From Phycisphaerae bacterium (GTDB lineage Bacteria; Planctomycetota; Phycisphaerae; Sedimentisphaerales; Anaerobacaceae): 64,000 bases of DNA. The stretch covers positions 27,894 through 91,893 of the forward strand of contig JAGOLX010000021.1 in assembly GCA_017993835.1 (NCBI GenBank), written 5' to 3'. Positions 8,741 through 17,291 of the stretch are shown one piece after another. The stretch's first letter is position 1. Every line of letters starts with the position of its first letter. A program made the position numbers and the translations under genes. A model generated the notes under the pieces. It saw only the letters and a program-made list of their open reading frames with translations. It was not told the origin of the DNA and made no database searches.

Positions 8741-9145
8741 TCAGGTGGCTACGAGGTTGACCCGTCCGAGCTTGACGCCCTTCATGCTCAGGATGCTCTC
8801 GCCCACGCGGTTGATCTCACCGACCTGGCCGCGAAGGACGATGATCTCCAGGCAGTCGTGGTGGTCCAGGTGGACGTGCAACGACGAGATCGCGTGCAGC
8901 AGGTTCGAGTGCTGGATCGCGATCAGCTTCTCCGCGAGATTGGCGGCGTGGTGGTCGTAGACGAGAAAGACCGCCGCCACTGCGTGGGCCTCCGGGTCAG
9001 ACACGCGTTCCTGGCTCAACTGCTGGCGAACCAGGTCGCGGATCGCCTCCGAGCGGCTCTGGTACCCCTGCTTGGCAATGAGCTTGTCGAAGTCAGCCAG
9101 CAGGTCCTTGTCCAACGACACCCCGATGCGTTCGATCTCTGCCAT
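8741..9145 (-). CDS. nikR: Nickel-responsive transcriptional regulator NikR
   Basis: 134-residue ribbon-helix-helix repressor that, with Ni(II) bound, represses nickel uptake genes. The first 45 residues (RIGVSLDKDLLADFDKLI then QGYQSRSEAIRDLVR) form the RHH DNA-binding domain; the rest is the ACT-like metal-sensing domain. The square-planar Ni ligands known from E. coli (H76, H87, H89, C95) appear at a constant offset of three: H79, H90, H92, C98. The start codon overlaps the upstream metX-metW stop as TGATG, so translation is coupled to it. No nickel transporter or nickel enzyme is visible nearby, so its targets are probably elsewhere. Confidence 0.93.
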   Translation of the reverse strand: MAEIERIGVSLDKDLLADFDKLIAKQGYQSRSEAIRDLVRQQLSQERVSDPEAHAVAAVFLVYDHHAANLAEKLIAIQHSNLLHAISSLHVHLDHHDCLEIIVLRGQVGEINRVGESILSMKGVKLGRVNLVAT

Positions 9146-10947
9146 CAGTCTTTCCTGCAACAATAGACCGCCTGTTCGGCGAACACGTTCGCGCCAAATC
9201 GGATCGGACTGGCGCTCGTTTCCACGAGGGGGATTCTCTGCTCGATGGTGACGCCCAGCTTGCGACAGAACTCGTCGAAGTCCTTCAGGGACAGGAAGTG
9301 GATGTTCGGCGAGTTGTACCAGCGGAAGGGGAGTTCTCGCGTCACCGGCGAGCGGCCCCAGAAGAGCATTTGCAGGCGGCACCGCCAGTGGGCGAAGTTT
9401 GGGAAGCTGACGATCACCTTGCGCCCGACGCGGAGAAGCTCTCTGAAGACCCGCTCCGGGTCTTTGATCGTCTGGACCGTCTGGGACAGGAGTGCGTAGT
9501 CGAAGCTCTTGTCCCCATAGCCGCGGAGGCCACGATCGATATCGCGTTGCACGACGGAAATCCCCCGGCAGACGCCGCCCAGAACGAGCGATTCGTTCAG
9601 CTCGATGCCCTTGCCGCGAATGCCCTTGTCGGCGGTCAGTCGAGCCAGTAGCTCTCCGTCGCCGCAGCCGACGTCCAGGACCGTGCTGCCCGGCCCGATC
9701 AGCGACTCGATCAGCTCGTAATCCACGCGGGTCCGATGGGCCTGTTCGGACCGTGCGACCCGGCATCGCCCTTTACAGCAATCGCCCAGCGCCCCGGCGT
9801 TCACCCCCGGCCGGCGGGCCGCCCTCAGGAAACTCGACAAGAACGCGCCCAATCTCTCGTCTTCGAGCAGAAAGGCGTCATGCCCGTAGCCCGAAGCGAT
9901 GTCGCAGTAGCTGACGTCCTTGCCGTTGGCGACGAGGGCGTCGACCATGGCTTCGGATTGCTCCGGCGTGAACAGCCAGTCGCTGCTGAAGCTGACCACA
10001 AGGAAACGGGCCTGCACGCCCGCGAAGGCTTCCTGCAGCGACCCGTAGTCCCTGGGGAGATCGAAATAGTCCGCTGCCTTCGTGATATACAGGTAGCTGT
10101 TCGCGTCAAACCGGTCGACGAAGGTCTGACCCTGGTGGTCGAGATAGGTCTCGACCGCGAACTCCGGGTCGAACTCATAGCTGTACTTCTCGGAACCGCG
10201 AAGCTCGCGTCCGAACTTCTGACGCATCCCTTCCTCGGACAGATAGGTGATGTGCCCGATCATGCGGGCGATGGCCAGACCTTGGCCTGGAACCTCGCCC
10301 TGGTGGTATTGCCCGCCTGCAAAGTTCGCATCGGCCAGGATGGCGTTTCGACCCACCGCGTCGAATGCGATGGACTGGGCTCCCAGGTGCGTTGTCGTCG
10401 CGATGGGGATGGCGGCATCCATCATGTCCGGATAGGCGAGTGCCCATTGGATCGTTTGCATGCCACCGATGGAGCCGCCAATCACAGCCAGCAGGTGCCT
10501 GATGCCCAAGGCGTCGAGCAGGAGCTTCTGGACCTTGACCATGTCGGCGATGGTGATAATAGGGAAGTCGAGGCCATACGGCCGGCCGGTGGCGGGATTG
10601 ATCGACGAGGGACCCGTGGTCCCGGCGCAGCCGCCGAGGAAGTTCGAGCAGATCACGAAATACTCGTTCGTGTCGATCCCTTTGCCCGGCCCGACCATTC
10701 CCTCCCACCAGCCGGGCTTCTTGTCGTCGGCGCCGTGGCAGCCGGCCACGTGAGCGTTGCCGCTCAGCGCGTGGCAGATGAGGATCGCGTTGTCCCTGGC
10801 GTCGTTGAGTCGGCCGTATGTTTCGTAGGCGACGTCGATCGGCCCGAGCGTCTTGCCGCACTCCAACTGCAACGGCTGGTCCTGCGGGACAAGCCGGATG
10901 ATCCGGGTCTCCACCAGACCCACCGAGTTCTCATTGCCATTCGTCAT
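9145..10947 (-). CDS. metXW: Homoserine O-acetyltransferase fused to MetW
   Basis: 600-residue fusion of two methionine-biosynthesis proteins usually encoded as neighbours. Residues 1-385 are an alpha/beta-hydrolase acyltransferase of the MetX family with catalytic triad S159 (GGSIGGMQ), D323 (SDWLF) and H356 (GHDAFLL); it acylates homoserine. Residues 400-600 match MetW: a class I SAM-dependent-methyltransferase-like fold with VLDVGCGDG at 423-431 and MetW-type SQTVQTIKDP and FPNFAHWRCR stretches. The acyl donor (acetyl or succinyl) cannot be read with certainty. A Cys-rich linker (GDCCKGRC) joins the halves. It is followed by nikR with a 1-base TGATG overlap. ATG 10947 has no obvious Shine-Dalgarno. 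Confidence 0.92.
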   Translation of the reverse strand: MTNGNENSVGLVETRIIRLVPQDQPLQLECGKTLGPIDVAYETYGRLNDARDNAILICHALSGNAHVAGCHGADDKKPGWWEGMVGPGKGIDTNEYFVICSNFLGGCAGTTGPSSINPATGRPYGLDFPIITIADMVKVQKLLLDALGIRHLLAVIGGSIGGMQTIQWALAYPDMMDAAIPIATTTHLGAQSIAFDAVGRNAILADANFAGGQYHQGEVPGQGLAIARMIGHITYLSEEGMRQKFGRELRGSEKYSYEFDPEFAVETYLDHQGQTFVDRFDANSYLYITKAADYFDLPRDYGSLQEAFAGVQARFLVVSFSSDWLFTPEQSEAMVDALVANGKDVSYCDIASGYGHDAFLLEDERLGAFLSSFLRAARRPGVNAGALGDCCKGRCRVARSEQAHRTRVDYELIESLIGPGSTVLDVGCGDGELLARLTADKGIRGKGIELNESLVLGGVCRGISVVQRDIDRGLRGYGDKSFDYALLSQTVQTIKDPERVFRELLRVGRKVIVSFPNFAHWRCRLQMLFWGRSPVTRELPFRWYNSPNIHFLSLKDFDEFCRKLGVTIEQRIPLVETSASPIRFGANVFAEQAVYCCRKD

Positions 10948-11063
10948 ATGGGGTTAGAGTATAGCCGGGTGCCGCGCTCTGTAAAGGACCCTCGAACACG
11001 CCAACGGTTTGGCACAGGGGGTGGGAACTGCATCCGGACCGGTGTGAAACAGGAGATTCTCTC

Positions 11064-11092
11064 TTGCTATTTGATCGTGTTAATGGTATTCT
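11064..11092 (+). promoter_or_regulatory. Promoter of the toxin-antitoxin pair
   Basis: TTGCTA (11064-11069), a 17-base spacer, TATTCT (11087-11092), in an AT-rich island 27 bases ahead of the antitoxin ATG. Confidence 0.5.
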
Positions 11093-11105
11093 TAATCATA
11101 GCATT
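11082..11105. promoter_or_regulatory. Candidate antitoxin operator
   Basis: Imperfect inverted repeat AATGGTA ... TAGCATT (6 of 7 pairs) spanning the predicted -10 box, the position expected for autorepression by a Phd/YefM-type antitoxin. Confidence 0.35.
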
Positions 11106-11118
11106 GGAGATATCGTTC

Positions 11119-11400
11119 ATGACTAAGTTGCCGAACATCGTTCCCATTACCGATTTGAGGCAGGATGCGACATCGATTGTGAATCGCTTGTCCACGTCGC
11201 CGGAGCCGGTGATCATCACACAACGCGGACGGGCCGCTGCGGTAATGGTCGGTACGGAGGCTTACGAGCGCTCCCAACACGAGCTGGAGATCCTGCGGCT
11301 TCTCGCACGCGGGACCAGAGAGATCGAGGAGGGCAAGGGCTTCGATCTGGATGCCGTTCTCGCGGAGGCCGACGCCCTCTTGAAAGAGACGGCCCCGTGA
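11119..11400 (+). CDS. Phd/YefM-family antitoxin
   Basis: 93-residue antitoxin. The opening IVPITDLRQDATSIVNRLS followed by EPVIITQRGRAAAVM is the standard Phd/YefM DNA-binding domain; the C-terminal acidic helix region (EEGKGFDLDAVLAEADALL) is the part that would wrap the toxin. Start ATG 11119 has ggaga eight bases upstream. The stop overlaps the toxin start by four bases (GTGA), as in coupled toxin-antitoxin operons. Expected role: neutralise the downstream ParE-like toxin and repress the shared promoter. The frame stays open far upstream, but only as a shadow of metXW. Confidence 0.9.
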   Translation: MTKLPNIVPITDLRQDATSIVNRLSTSPEPVIITQRGRAAAVMVGTEAYERSQHELEILRLLARGTREIEEGKGFDLDAVLAEADALLKETAP

Positions 11401-11699
11401 AGATCCGTTTCACACCGTCCGGACGTGCCCAGTTCCTCGCAGCGATAATCTACATTCGACGGGAGCGTCCAGTCGCGGCGGACGCCTTTCGGCGCAGGGC
11501 GGAGAGGATCTTATCGAGGCTCCAGAGATTCCCACAGTCCGGCCCGATACTGCCAGAATTCCCCGACCTGCCTTTTCGAGAGGTGGTCATCGTTCCTTAC
11601 CGTTTCTTCTATCGCGTGAAGGGAAAGACCGTATGGATTGTGGCCGTGTGGCATGGGGCGCAGCTTCCCGGCCAACCGAGCGAGGTCGAAGGCGAATGA
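11397..11699 (+). CDS. RelE/ParE-family toxin
   Basis: 100-residue toxin of the RelE/ParE superfamily beginning MKIRFTPSGRAQFLAAIIYI. It contains the family core: a helix with the RRRAERILSRLQRFPQSG pattern, then LPFREVVIVPYRFFYRV and the closing strand KTVWIVAVWHG. Start is GTG at 11397 inside the antitoxin stop. ParE members poison gyrase whereas RelE members cleave ribosome-bound mRNA; the sequence alone does not decide, although the FPQSG and YRFFYR pattern looks more ParE-like. Probably a stability or stress module. Confidence 0.88.
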   Translation: MKIRFTPSGRAQFLAAIIYIRRERPVAADAFRRRAERILSRLQRFPQSGPILPEFPDLPFREVVIVPYRFFYRVKGKTVWIVAVWHGAQLPGQPSEVEGE

Positions 11700-11771
11700 G
11701 AACGATCGAGCAACGATCATCTTCGCCCCCTCCCAAGAGGCCCTTCTATCGATGATGTCGCTCAACAGACG

Positions 11772-11950
11772 CTACAACCCGCAAGGCACCGGTTCCCACC
11801 ATAGACGGGGATAGTCCTTGCCCTCGCAGATCGTCCAGATGTTCTCGAAATCCCATCCCGCGAAACTGGCCTGCTTCTTCATCTGGGTGTTCGTCAGGGG
11901 CACGCCGAAACCGGTATCCGGCCCGCCGCCATCGGACTCGATCAGGAAAT
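11772..11950 (-). pseudogene. C-terminal remnant of a GLUG/beta-helix repeat protein
   Basis: The minus-strand frame reads SDGGGPDTGFGVPLTNTQMK, then FAGWDFENIWTICEGKDYPR, then LWWE and a stop. This is the recurring end of planctomycete GLUG-type surface proteins (TAQM..AGWDF..W.I..G.DYPRLWW). No start codon, signal peptide or upstream repeats remain, so it is taken as debris of a larger gene, truncated near 11950 beside the toxin-antitoxin pair. Confidence 0.55.
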
Positions 11951-11990
11951 GGCGACAAGACGACCACAAGACGGGCTGAGGCAGAAGCTG

Positions 11991-12797
11991 TCAGGCGGAA
12001 TGCCTGTAGTACCTGTCGGCTGAGTGTATCTTGTCCAGGCGCCTGACATGGGCTGTCACTGCCCTGGCGAGTGAGTCGGGGTTGGCCCCTGTGCCGGCAG
12101 CGTAGGTAGAAACGAGCAGATCCTTGAGCGGATCGTCAAAGCAACGCGTCGCCATGCTCCATTGGAGCTTGCCCAGGTCCTTGATCTTGCAGGACGTGCT
12201 TCGGGCGTTCCGCATCATTCGGTGGAGGTCGATCACGCTGAATTCATACCGTTGTCCGAACGTCGCGGCGGGGGTGAACAGGTGCCAGACCGCCAGGTCG
12301 GGCAGCGAGATGTTCAACGCGTGAATCCTGCAGGCCAGCTTCGCCATCTCGATTACGAGGCTCTCCTGCGCGGACCGGTCGAGGTCCTGCCACCGGTCCA
12401 GGATGAGGTCCATCAGGCAGGCGGATTCAAGCTGTTCGGTGATCAGGAAGGACCGCTGCTCGAAGCCGCACGTGACCTGCTCGCCAAAGCACAGGGGTCT
12501 GTAGGTCCCGATGCCATTCTGGAGCAGGTAGTTGGCGTTGCTCCATTCCACGCCGGCCTGGGACATCGGTCGGCCGAATCTCCGGAAAGCGGCGAATGCG
12601 TCCTTCAGATGCGGGCGATGGAACCGCTTGATGAAGACGGTCTTGGCAGGGGGGCCCGCCAGCGTCAGCTTCGTGACATCGCGCCGGTTGTTCTTGTTCA
12701 CGACGAGGCCCTGGGCCTCGAAGAACTGGGCGAAGGTGCGAAGCCCGCAGCGGTCGAGGTACTCCTGTGACGAGCCTGCAAAAGCGAGTTTGTCCAT
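11991..12797 (-). CDS. WaaP/Kdo-kinase-like (lipopolysaccharide kinase) family protein
   Basis: 268-residue protein-kinase-fold protein of the RfaP/InaA type. Visible are the ATP-anchoring Lys in KTVFIKRF (about K57), the catalytic-loop equivalent HALNISLPDLAVWHLF with Asp about 167, and VIDLHRM with Asp about 190 in place of DFG. The residue before the catalytic Asp is Pro instead of the usual HRD-like Arg. Relatives phosphorylate heptose or Kdo in lipopolysaccharide core. It lies 10 bases after the UbiA gene, so the pair is probably cotranscribed; a lipid or sugar substrate is an inference. ATG 12797 is preferred; GTG 12800 is directly adjacent. Confidence 0.75.
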   Translation of the reverse strand: MDKLAFAGSSQEYLDRCGLRTFAQFFEAQGLVVNKNNRRDVTKLTLAGPPAKTVFIKRFHRPHLKDAFAAFRRFGRPMSQAGVEWSNANYLLQNGIGTYRPLCFGEQVTCGFEQRSFLITEQLESACLMDLILDRWQDLDRSAQESLVIEMAKLACRIHALNISLPDLAVWHLFTPAATFGQRYEFSVIDLHRMMRNARSTSCKIKDLGKLQWSMATRCFDDPLKDLLVSTYAAGTGANPDSLARAVTAHVRRLDKIHSADRYYRHSA

Positions 12798-12807
12798 CAC
12801 GATCCAC

Positions 12808-13752
12808 TCATCCGTTGGCTGTCCACAGGCCCGCCGCCAGCAGCCCGGCGGATAGCGAAAGCGAGCCGACCGTGTGGAGCAGTATTGTCGTGCGGTTTGC
12901 GCCGTACTGGCCGCGGACGGCCAGATCCCTGCTGTTGGCCCCTCGCATCGCGAAGATAGCCAGCGGCAACGTCAGGAGATAGAAAGTCCCGGCCAGGAAC
13001 GTGACCCGATGCGCCAGCATCAGGGCCGCGGCGAAGTAGCTGGCCGCCAGGACCGCCCGGTAGATCCATGCGGACCGGCCCATGCCCAACAGAACGACCA
13101 GGGTTCTCTTGTGCACTTGGCTGTCGGCGGCCAAGTCGGGGAACTCGTTGATCAGGATCACCAGAAAGATCAGGATCGCGACGATCACGGCCGGGAGCAC
13201 CGGGAGCAGATCGACCGACCTGGCCTGGAGGAAGTACGACCCGTACACAGGCAGGATGCCGAACAGGAAGGCGATCATCACCTCACCCACGCCGCGATAG
13301 CCCAGTTGGAGGGGCTTGGCGGTGTAGAAGAACCCGCCGAGCACGCCGAGAAGGCCGATCCCGAGGATGAACAGGCTCTGGGTCAAGGCCACGAGGATCA
13401 GTCCGATCCCCGACCCAACCGCCAGGTAGGCTAGCCCGGTCAGCAGGGTGGCCTTGGGAGAGAGGATGCCCTGCTGGATGAACCGCCGACCGCCGGAGAA
13501 GGGGGTCGGGTTGTCGTTCACCCAGTCGTTCCGCGAGAGGTGGTCGAAGTAGTCGTTGACGACGTTTGCCCCGGCGTGGAGGGCCATGATCGCGAGCACG
13601 GCCAGCACGAACAGCCCCACGCTGAAGCTGCCGCTCACGGCGTACCCCAGCGCCGAGCCCACGAGCACGGGTGCGGCACTGGCGCCGAGATATTGCGGAC
13701 GCGAGGCCAGAAGGAGTACGCCCAACCCCGTGGGCAATGCCTGGATTCTCAT
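12808..13752 (-). CDS. UbiA-family prenyltransferase (MenA-like)
   Basis: 314-residue membrane prenyltransferase with about nine hydrophobic helices. The first Asp-rich motif is NVVNDYFDHLSRND (N66, D67, D70) followed by PTPFSGGRRFIQQG, a pattern of the MenA (1,4-dihydroxy-2-naphthoate polyprenyltransferase) branch; the second is NEFPDLAADSQVHKRT. It probably attaches a polyprenyl chain to an aromatic ring in menaquinone synthesis, but other UbiA substrates cannot be excluded and no men genes are nearby. ATG 13752 is used (ggaaag eight bases upstream). A strong aggaggt at 13811-13817 lies 16 bases from an alternative ATG at 13788. A kinase-like gene follows. Confidence 0.8.
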   Translation of the reverse strand: MRIQALPTGLGVLLLASRPQYLGASAAPVLVGSALGYAVSGSFSVGLFVLAVLAIMALHAGANVVNDYFDHLSRNDWVNDNPTPFSGGRRFIQQGILSPKATLLTGLAYLAVGSGIGLILVALTQSLFILGIGLLGVLGGFFYTAKPLQLGYRGVGEVMIAFLFGILPVYGSYFLQARSVDLLPVLPAVIVAILIFLVILINEFPDLAADSQVHKRTLVVLLGMGRSAWIYRAVLAASYFAAALMLAHRVTFLAGTFYLLTLPLAIFAMRGANSRDLAVRGQYGANRTTILLHTVGSLSLSAGLLAAGLWTANG

Positions 13753-13980
13753 GAACGGTCTTTCCAACGGCGATTTCGTGCAATCCATGTATCGGTCGGA
13801 TTCTACCTCCTGCAGGGGCCGTGTCAATGACAGGCGATGGACACGCCCCGACCGGGAACTGCCACCATGGCAGAGCAGGCAGTACCCCCTGCAATTCTGC
13901 CAGACGCCGTTCTCTGATTGTGTAGCCATAAGTCTTTCTTTTACAGTGATTTGCGGCTATGACGTTGATGCGGTAGCCCC

Positions 13981-13996
13981 TGGCACGCCATTTGCA
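13981..13996 (+). promoter_or_regulatory. Sigma-54 (-24/-12) promoter
   Basis: TGGCACG (13981-13987), four bases, TTGCA (13992-13996): an essentially perfect match to the RpoN consensus, with GG and GC exactly ten bases apart. It sits 24 bases ahead of ATG 14021, so transcription should start around 14007. A bacterial enhancer-binding protein would be needed; no binding site was identified. Confidence 0.8.
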
Positions 13997-14020
13997 ACAT
14001 GATCCCAAGCTGGTGTAACT

Positions 14021-14434
14021 ATGGTTGCTCAATGGTCACAAGTCGGCGATGTGAATGTACTGGCCAGTGCGGCGGACTGGGCCTGGCCGGACGCGGTGCG
14101 CAGCATCTTCAAGCCCAGAGGCGTCAACCTCCTGATGGCCGAGAACGCCGCGGAGTTCGTGAGCATCATCGGCACCCGGCGAATCCATACCGCGATCGTG
14201 GATGTGGATGCGGTCCAGTCCTGCGGATTGACCACGGTGAAGATCATCCGGATGGACTACCCACTGGTGCCGTGCATCGTCCTGACGCACAGGGCGGACA
14301 AGGAAACGCTGGGCAAGGCGCTGCAGCTCGACGCGTTCGGCGTCGTCGCCAAGCCCGTGAACATGGACATCCTGCAACAGTTGCTCAACCGACTGTTCCT
14401 CAAGAGGTACAACAGCGATCTGTTTGCCAGGTAA
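14021..14434 (+). CDS. Single-domain response-regulator receiver protein
   Basis: 137 residues with a CheY-like receiver fold and no output domain. The acidic phosphorylation site is in AIVDVDAV, the conserved Thr position in IVLTHR, and the conserved Lys in VVAKPVNMDILQQL. The N-terminus (VNVLASAADWAWPDAVRSIF) lacks the usual acidic pair after the first strand, so metal binding could be impaired or it may be a pseudo-receiver. It has no adjacent histidine kinase and is preceded by a near-perfect sigma-54 promoter, implying expression under RpoN control. The stop is four bases from the 179-bp inverted-repeat element. Confidence 0.8.
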   Translation: MVAQWSQVGDVNVLASAADWAWPDAVRSIFKPRGVNLLMAENAAEFVSIIGTRRIHTAIVDVDAVQSCGLTTVKIIRMDYPLVPCIVLTHRADKETLGKALQLDAFGVVAKPVNMDILQQLLNRLFLKRYNSDLFAR

Positions 14435-14438
14435 GGAA

Positions 14439-14617
14439 GGAGTTTTGGAAAATGGGCAGTTGGGCCTACTTTGGGAATGAAGAATCGCAGTTCTTGATTT
14501 TTCATTCCCAAACGGTGGTGGCTTGACAAATGGCCTTGCGCGTCGATTATTCAAGGAAATCGAGGAACAAGATTTCCTTGAAGAATATAGGCCCAACTGC
14601 CCATTTTCCAAAACTCC
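14439..14617. repeat. 179-bp element with perfect 30-bp inverted repeats and two inner hairpins
   Basis: The first 30 bases (14439-14468, beginning GGAGTTTTGG) are the exact reverse complement of the last 30 (14588-14617). Inside are two further palindromes: an 11-bp stem TTTGGGAATGA (14470-14480 with 14502-14512) and an 11-bp stem TCAAGGAAATC (14551-14561 with 14571-14581). Folded as RNA or as cruciform DNA it makes a long stem with a three-way junction. It has no ORF and no obvious target-site duplication. It could be a MITE-like element or a structured leader/ncRNA ahead of groES. It is AT-richer than its flanks. Confidence 0.85.
14523..14551 (+). promoter_or_regulatory. Possible groES promoter inside the inverted-repeat element
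   Basis: A perfect TTGACA at 14523-14528 is followed 17 bases later only by ATTATT (14546-14551), so the -10 match is poor. No CIRCE palindrome (TTAGCACTC/GAGTGCTAA) is present. Confidence 0.3.
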
Positions 14618-14666
14618 GCTGAATACTGATTGGATACCATAATCTGCTGGAAAGGAGCAAGAACAC

Positions 14667-14957
14667 ATGAAGATTCGACCATTGGGTGACAAGGTGCTCG
14701 TGGAGCGCGTGGAGGCGGAGGCGAAGACGGCCGGCGGCATCGTCCTCCCGGATACGGCGAAAGAAAAGCCGCAACGAGGCAAGGTCGTCAGCGTGGGCGA
14801 GGGCAAGATGCTCGAAGACGGCACCCGCAGGGAAGTCCAGGTGAAGAAGGGTGATCTCGTGCTCTTCACCAGCTACGCCGGCACCGAGATCAAGATCGAC
14901 GGCAAGGAATTCTTGATCATGGACGAGTCGGACATCATGGCGGTGATCGAGAAGTAG
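14667..14957 (+). CDS. groES: Co-chaperonin GroES
   Basis: 96-residue lid subunit of the GroEL chaperonin. The sequence begins [16 protein letters not shown] and contains the mobile-loop region [16 protein letters not shown] that contacts GroEL, then GKVVSVGEG and [20 protein letters not shown]. Length is normal. An aaaggag Shine-Dalgarno precedes ATG 14667, and groEL follows after 31 bases. Regulation is not by HrcA/CIRCE as far as the sequence shows; instead a large inverted-repeat element sits immediately upstream. Confidence 0.98.
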   Translation: MKIRPLGDKVLVERVEAEAKTAGGIVLPDTAKEKPQRGKVVSVGEGKMLEDGTRREVQVKKGDLVLFTSYAGTEIKIDGKEFLIMDESDIMAVIEK

Positions 14958-14988
14958 ACCCTAAGTGTGAAGAAGGAGTAGCGAAAAC

Positions 14989-16611
<1,623 letters not shown>

Positions 16612-16637
16612 CTCTCACGAGTCTTTGTATGTCGCAG

Positions 16638-16667
16638 GCGGGTCCCGAACGGGACCCGCTTGTTTTT
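16638..16667 (+). terminator. Intrinsic terminator after groEL
   Basis: Perfect 9-bp GC-rich stem GCGGGTCCC / GGGACCCGC with loop gaac, followed by ttgttttt. A textbook Rho-independent terminator closing the groESL operon. Confidence 0.92.
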
Positions 16668-16704
16668 CGCAAAATCGCAGACGCCCTCTGTGGGAGACAA
16701 CTGA

Positions 16705-16998
16705 ATGCCTTTCCGCTTCTACACAAATATGATGTCACAGGCGTCGCGGAGCGTGGCGTCGGGGATTCTCGTCGTAGGCCTCTTGCTGATCGGCTTTGGC
16801 GCGCTGATTCTTGCGTTGCCCGAGCTATTCGCATTCCTGGCGGCCGCGGTCTTCTTTATCGCGGGGGCCGGCTGTGCGACCGTCGCCATCAAGATCCTCT
16901 GGACCCAGTGGCGTCTGGACCGGATGACCTCTCCCGACGGCTCGGACGCCTACCGGAAGAACGTCCGCATCCACCTCAGCGACCGTTACGAGCAGTGA
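16705..16998 (+). CDS. Small two-TM membrane protein
   Basis: 97 residues with two closely spaced hydrophobic helices (about 19-39 and 42-62) and a charged cytoplasmic-looking tail (WTQWRLDRMTSPDGSDAYRK onward). ggag precedes ATG 16705 by about eight bases. It lies downstream of the groEL terminator, so it is probably transcribed separately. I do not recognise a characterised family. Confidence 0.6.
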   Translation: MPFRFYTNMMSQASRSVASGILVVGLLLIGFGALILALPELFAFLAAAVFFIAGAGCATVAIKILWTQWRLDRMTSPDGSDAYRKNVRIHLSDRYEQ

Positions 16999-17145
16999 GC
17001 CACGCGCTTTGTTCTGCAGGTCGCGATGTGGTTTGTCATGGCGATCGCAGCGAGCTATACGGCCTCCGACGGAGAGGTTGCTCGGGACGACAAACACGCG
17101 GACTGACGCAACCCGAGGCAGAGGACCAGACACACGTCACGACAC

Positions 17146-17255
17146 TGTCATTCCTGCGTCAAGCAGGAATCCAGGAACCGCGGGACCCGGCGTGACCCAG
17201 GGAGTGGATTCCCGCTTCCGCGGGAATGACAGGCGCGACCCCTGTCATTCTGAAC
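17146..17255. repeat. Intergenic TGTCATTCC palindromic repeats
   Basis: Between two convergent genes: TGTCATTCCTGCG-tcaa-GCAGGAATCC, a spacer, then GGATTCCCGC-ttc-CGCGGGAATGACA, so the two units form an inverted pair with TGTCATTCC / GGAATGACA ends. At 17243 follows a TGTCATTCTGAAC fragment related to the repeats at 54421 and 63769. Such units are widespread non-coding repeats in bacterial genomes; no ORF is involved. Confidence 0.8.
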
Positions 17256-17291
17256 GCAACGCCACGACCGTTGTCTTCCTGAGTCGCGACA

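Noticed and set aside
10948..11060. Possible SAM riboswitch ahead of metX
   Set aside because: No kink-turn, pseudoknot or conserved core of any SAM riboswitch class could be drawn.
14435..14666. CIRCE/HrcA operator ahead of groES
   Set aside because: The palindromes present do not match TTAGCACTC-N9-GAGTGCTAA.
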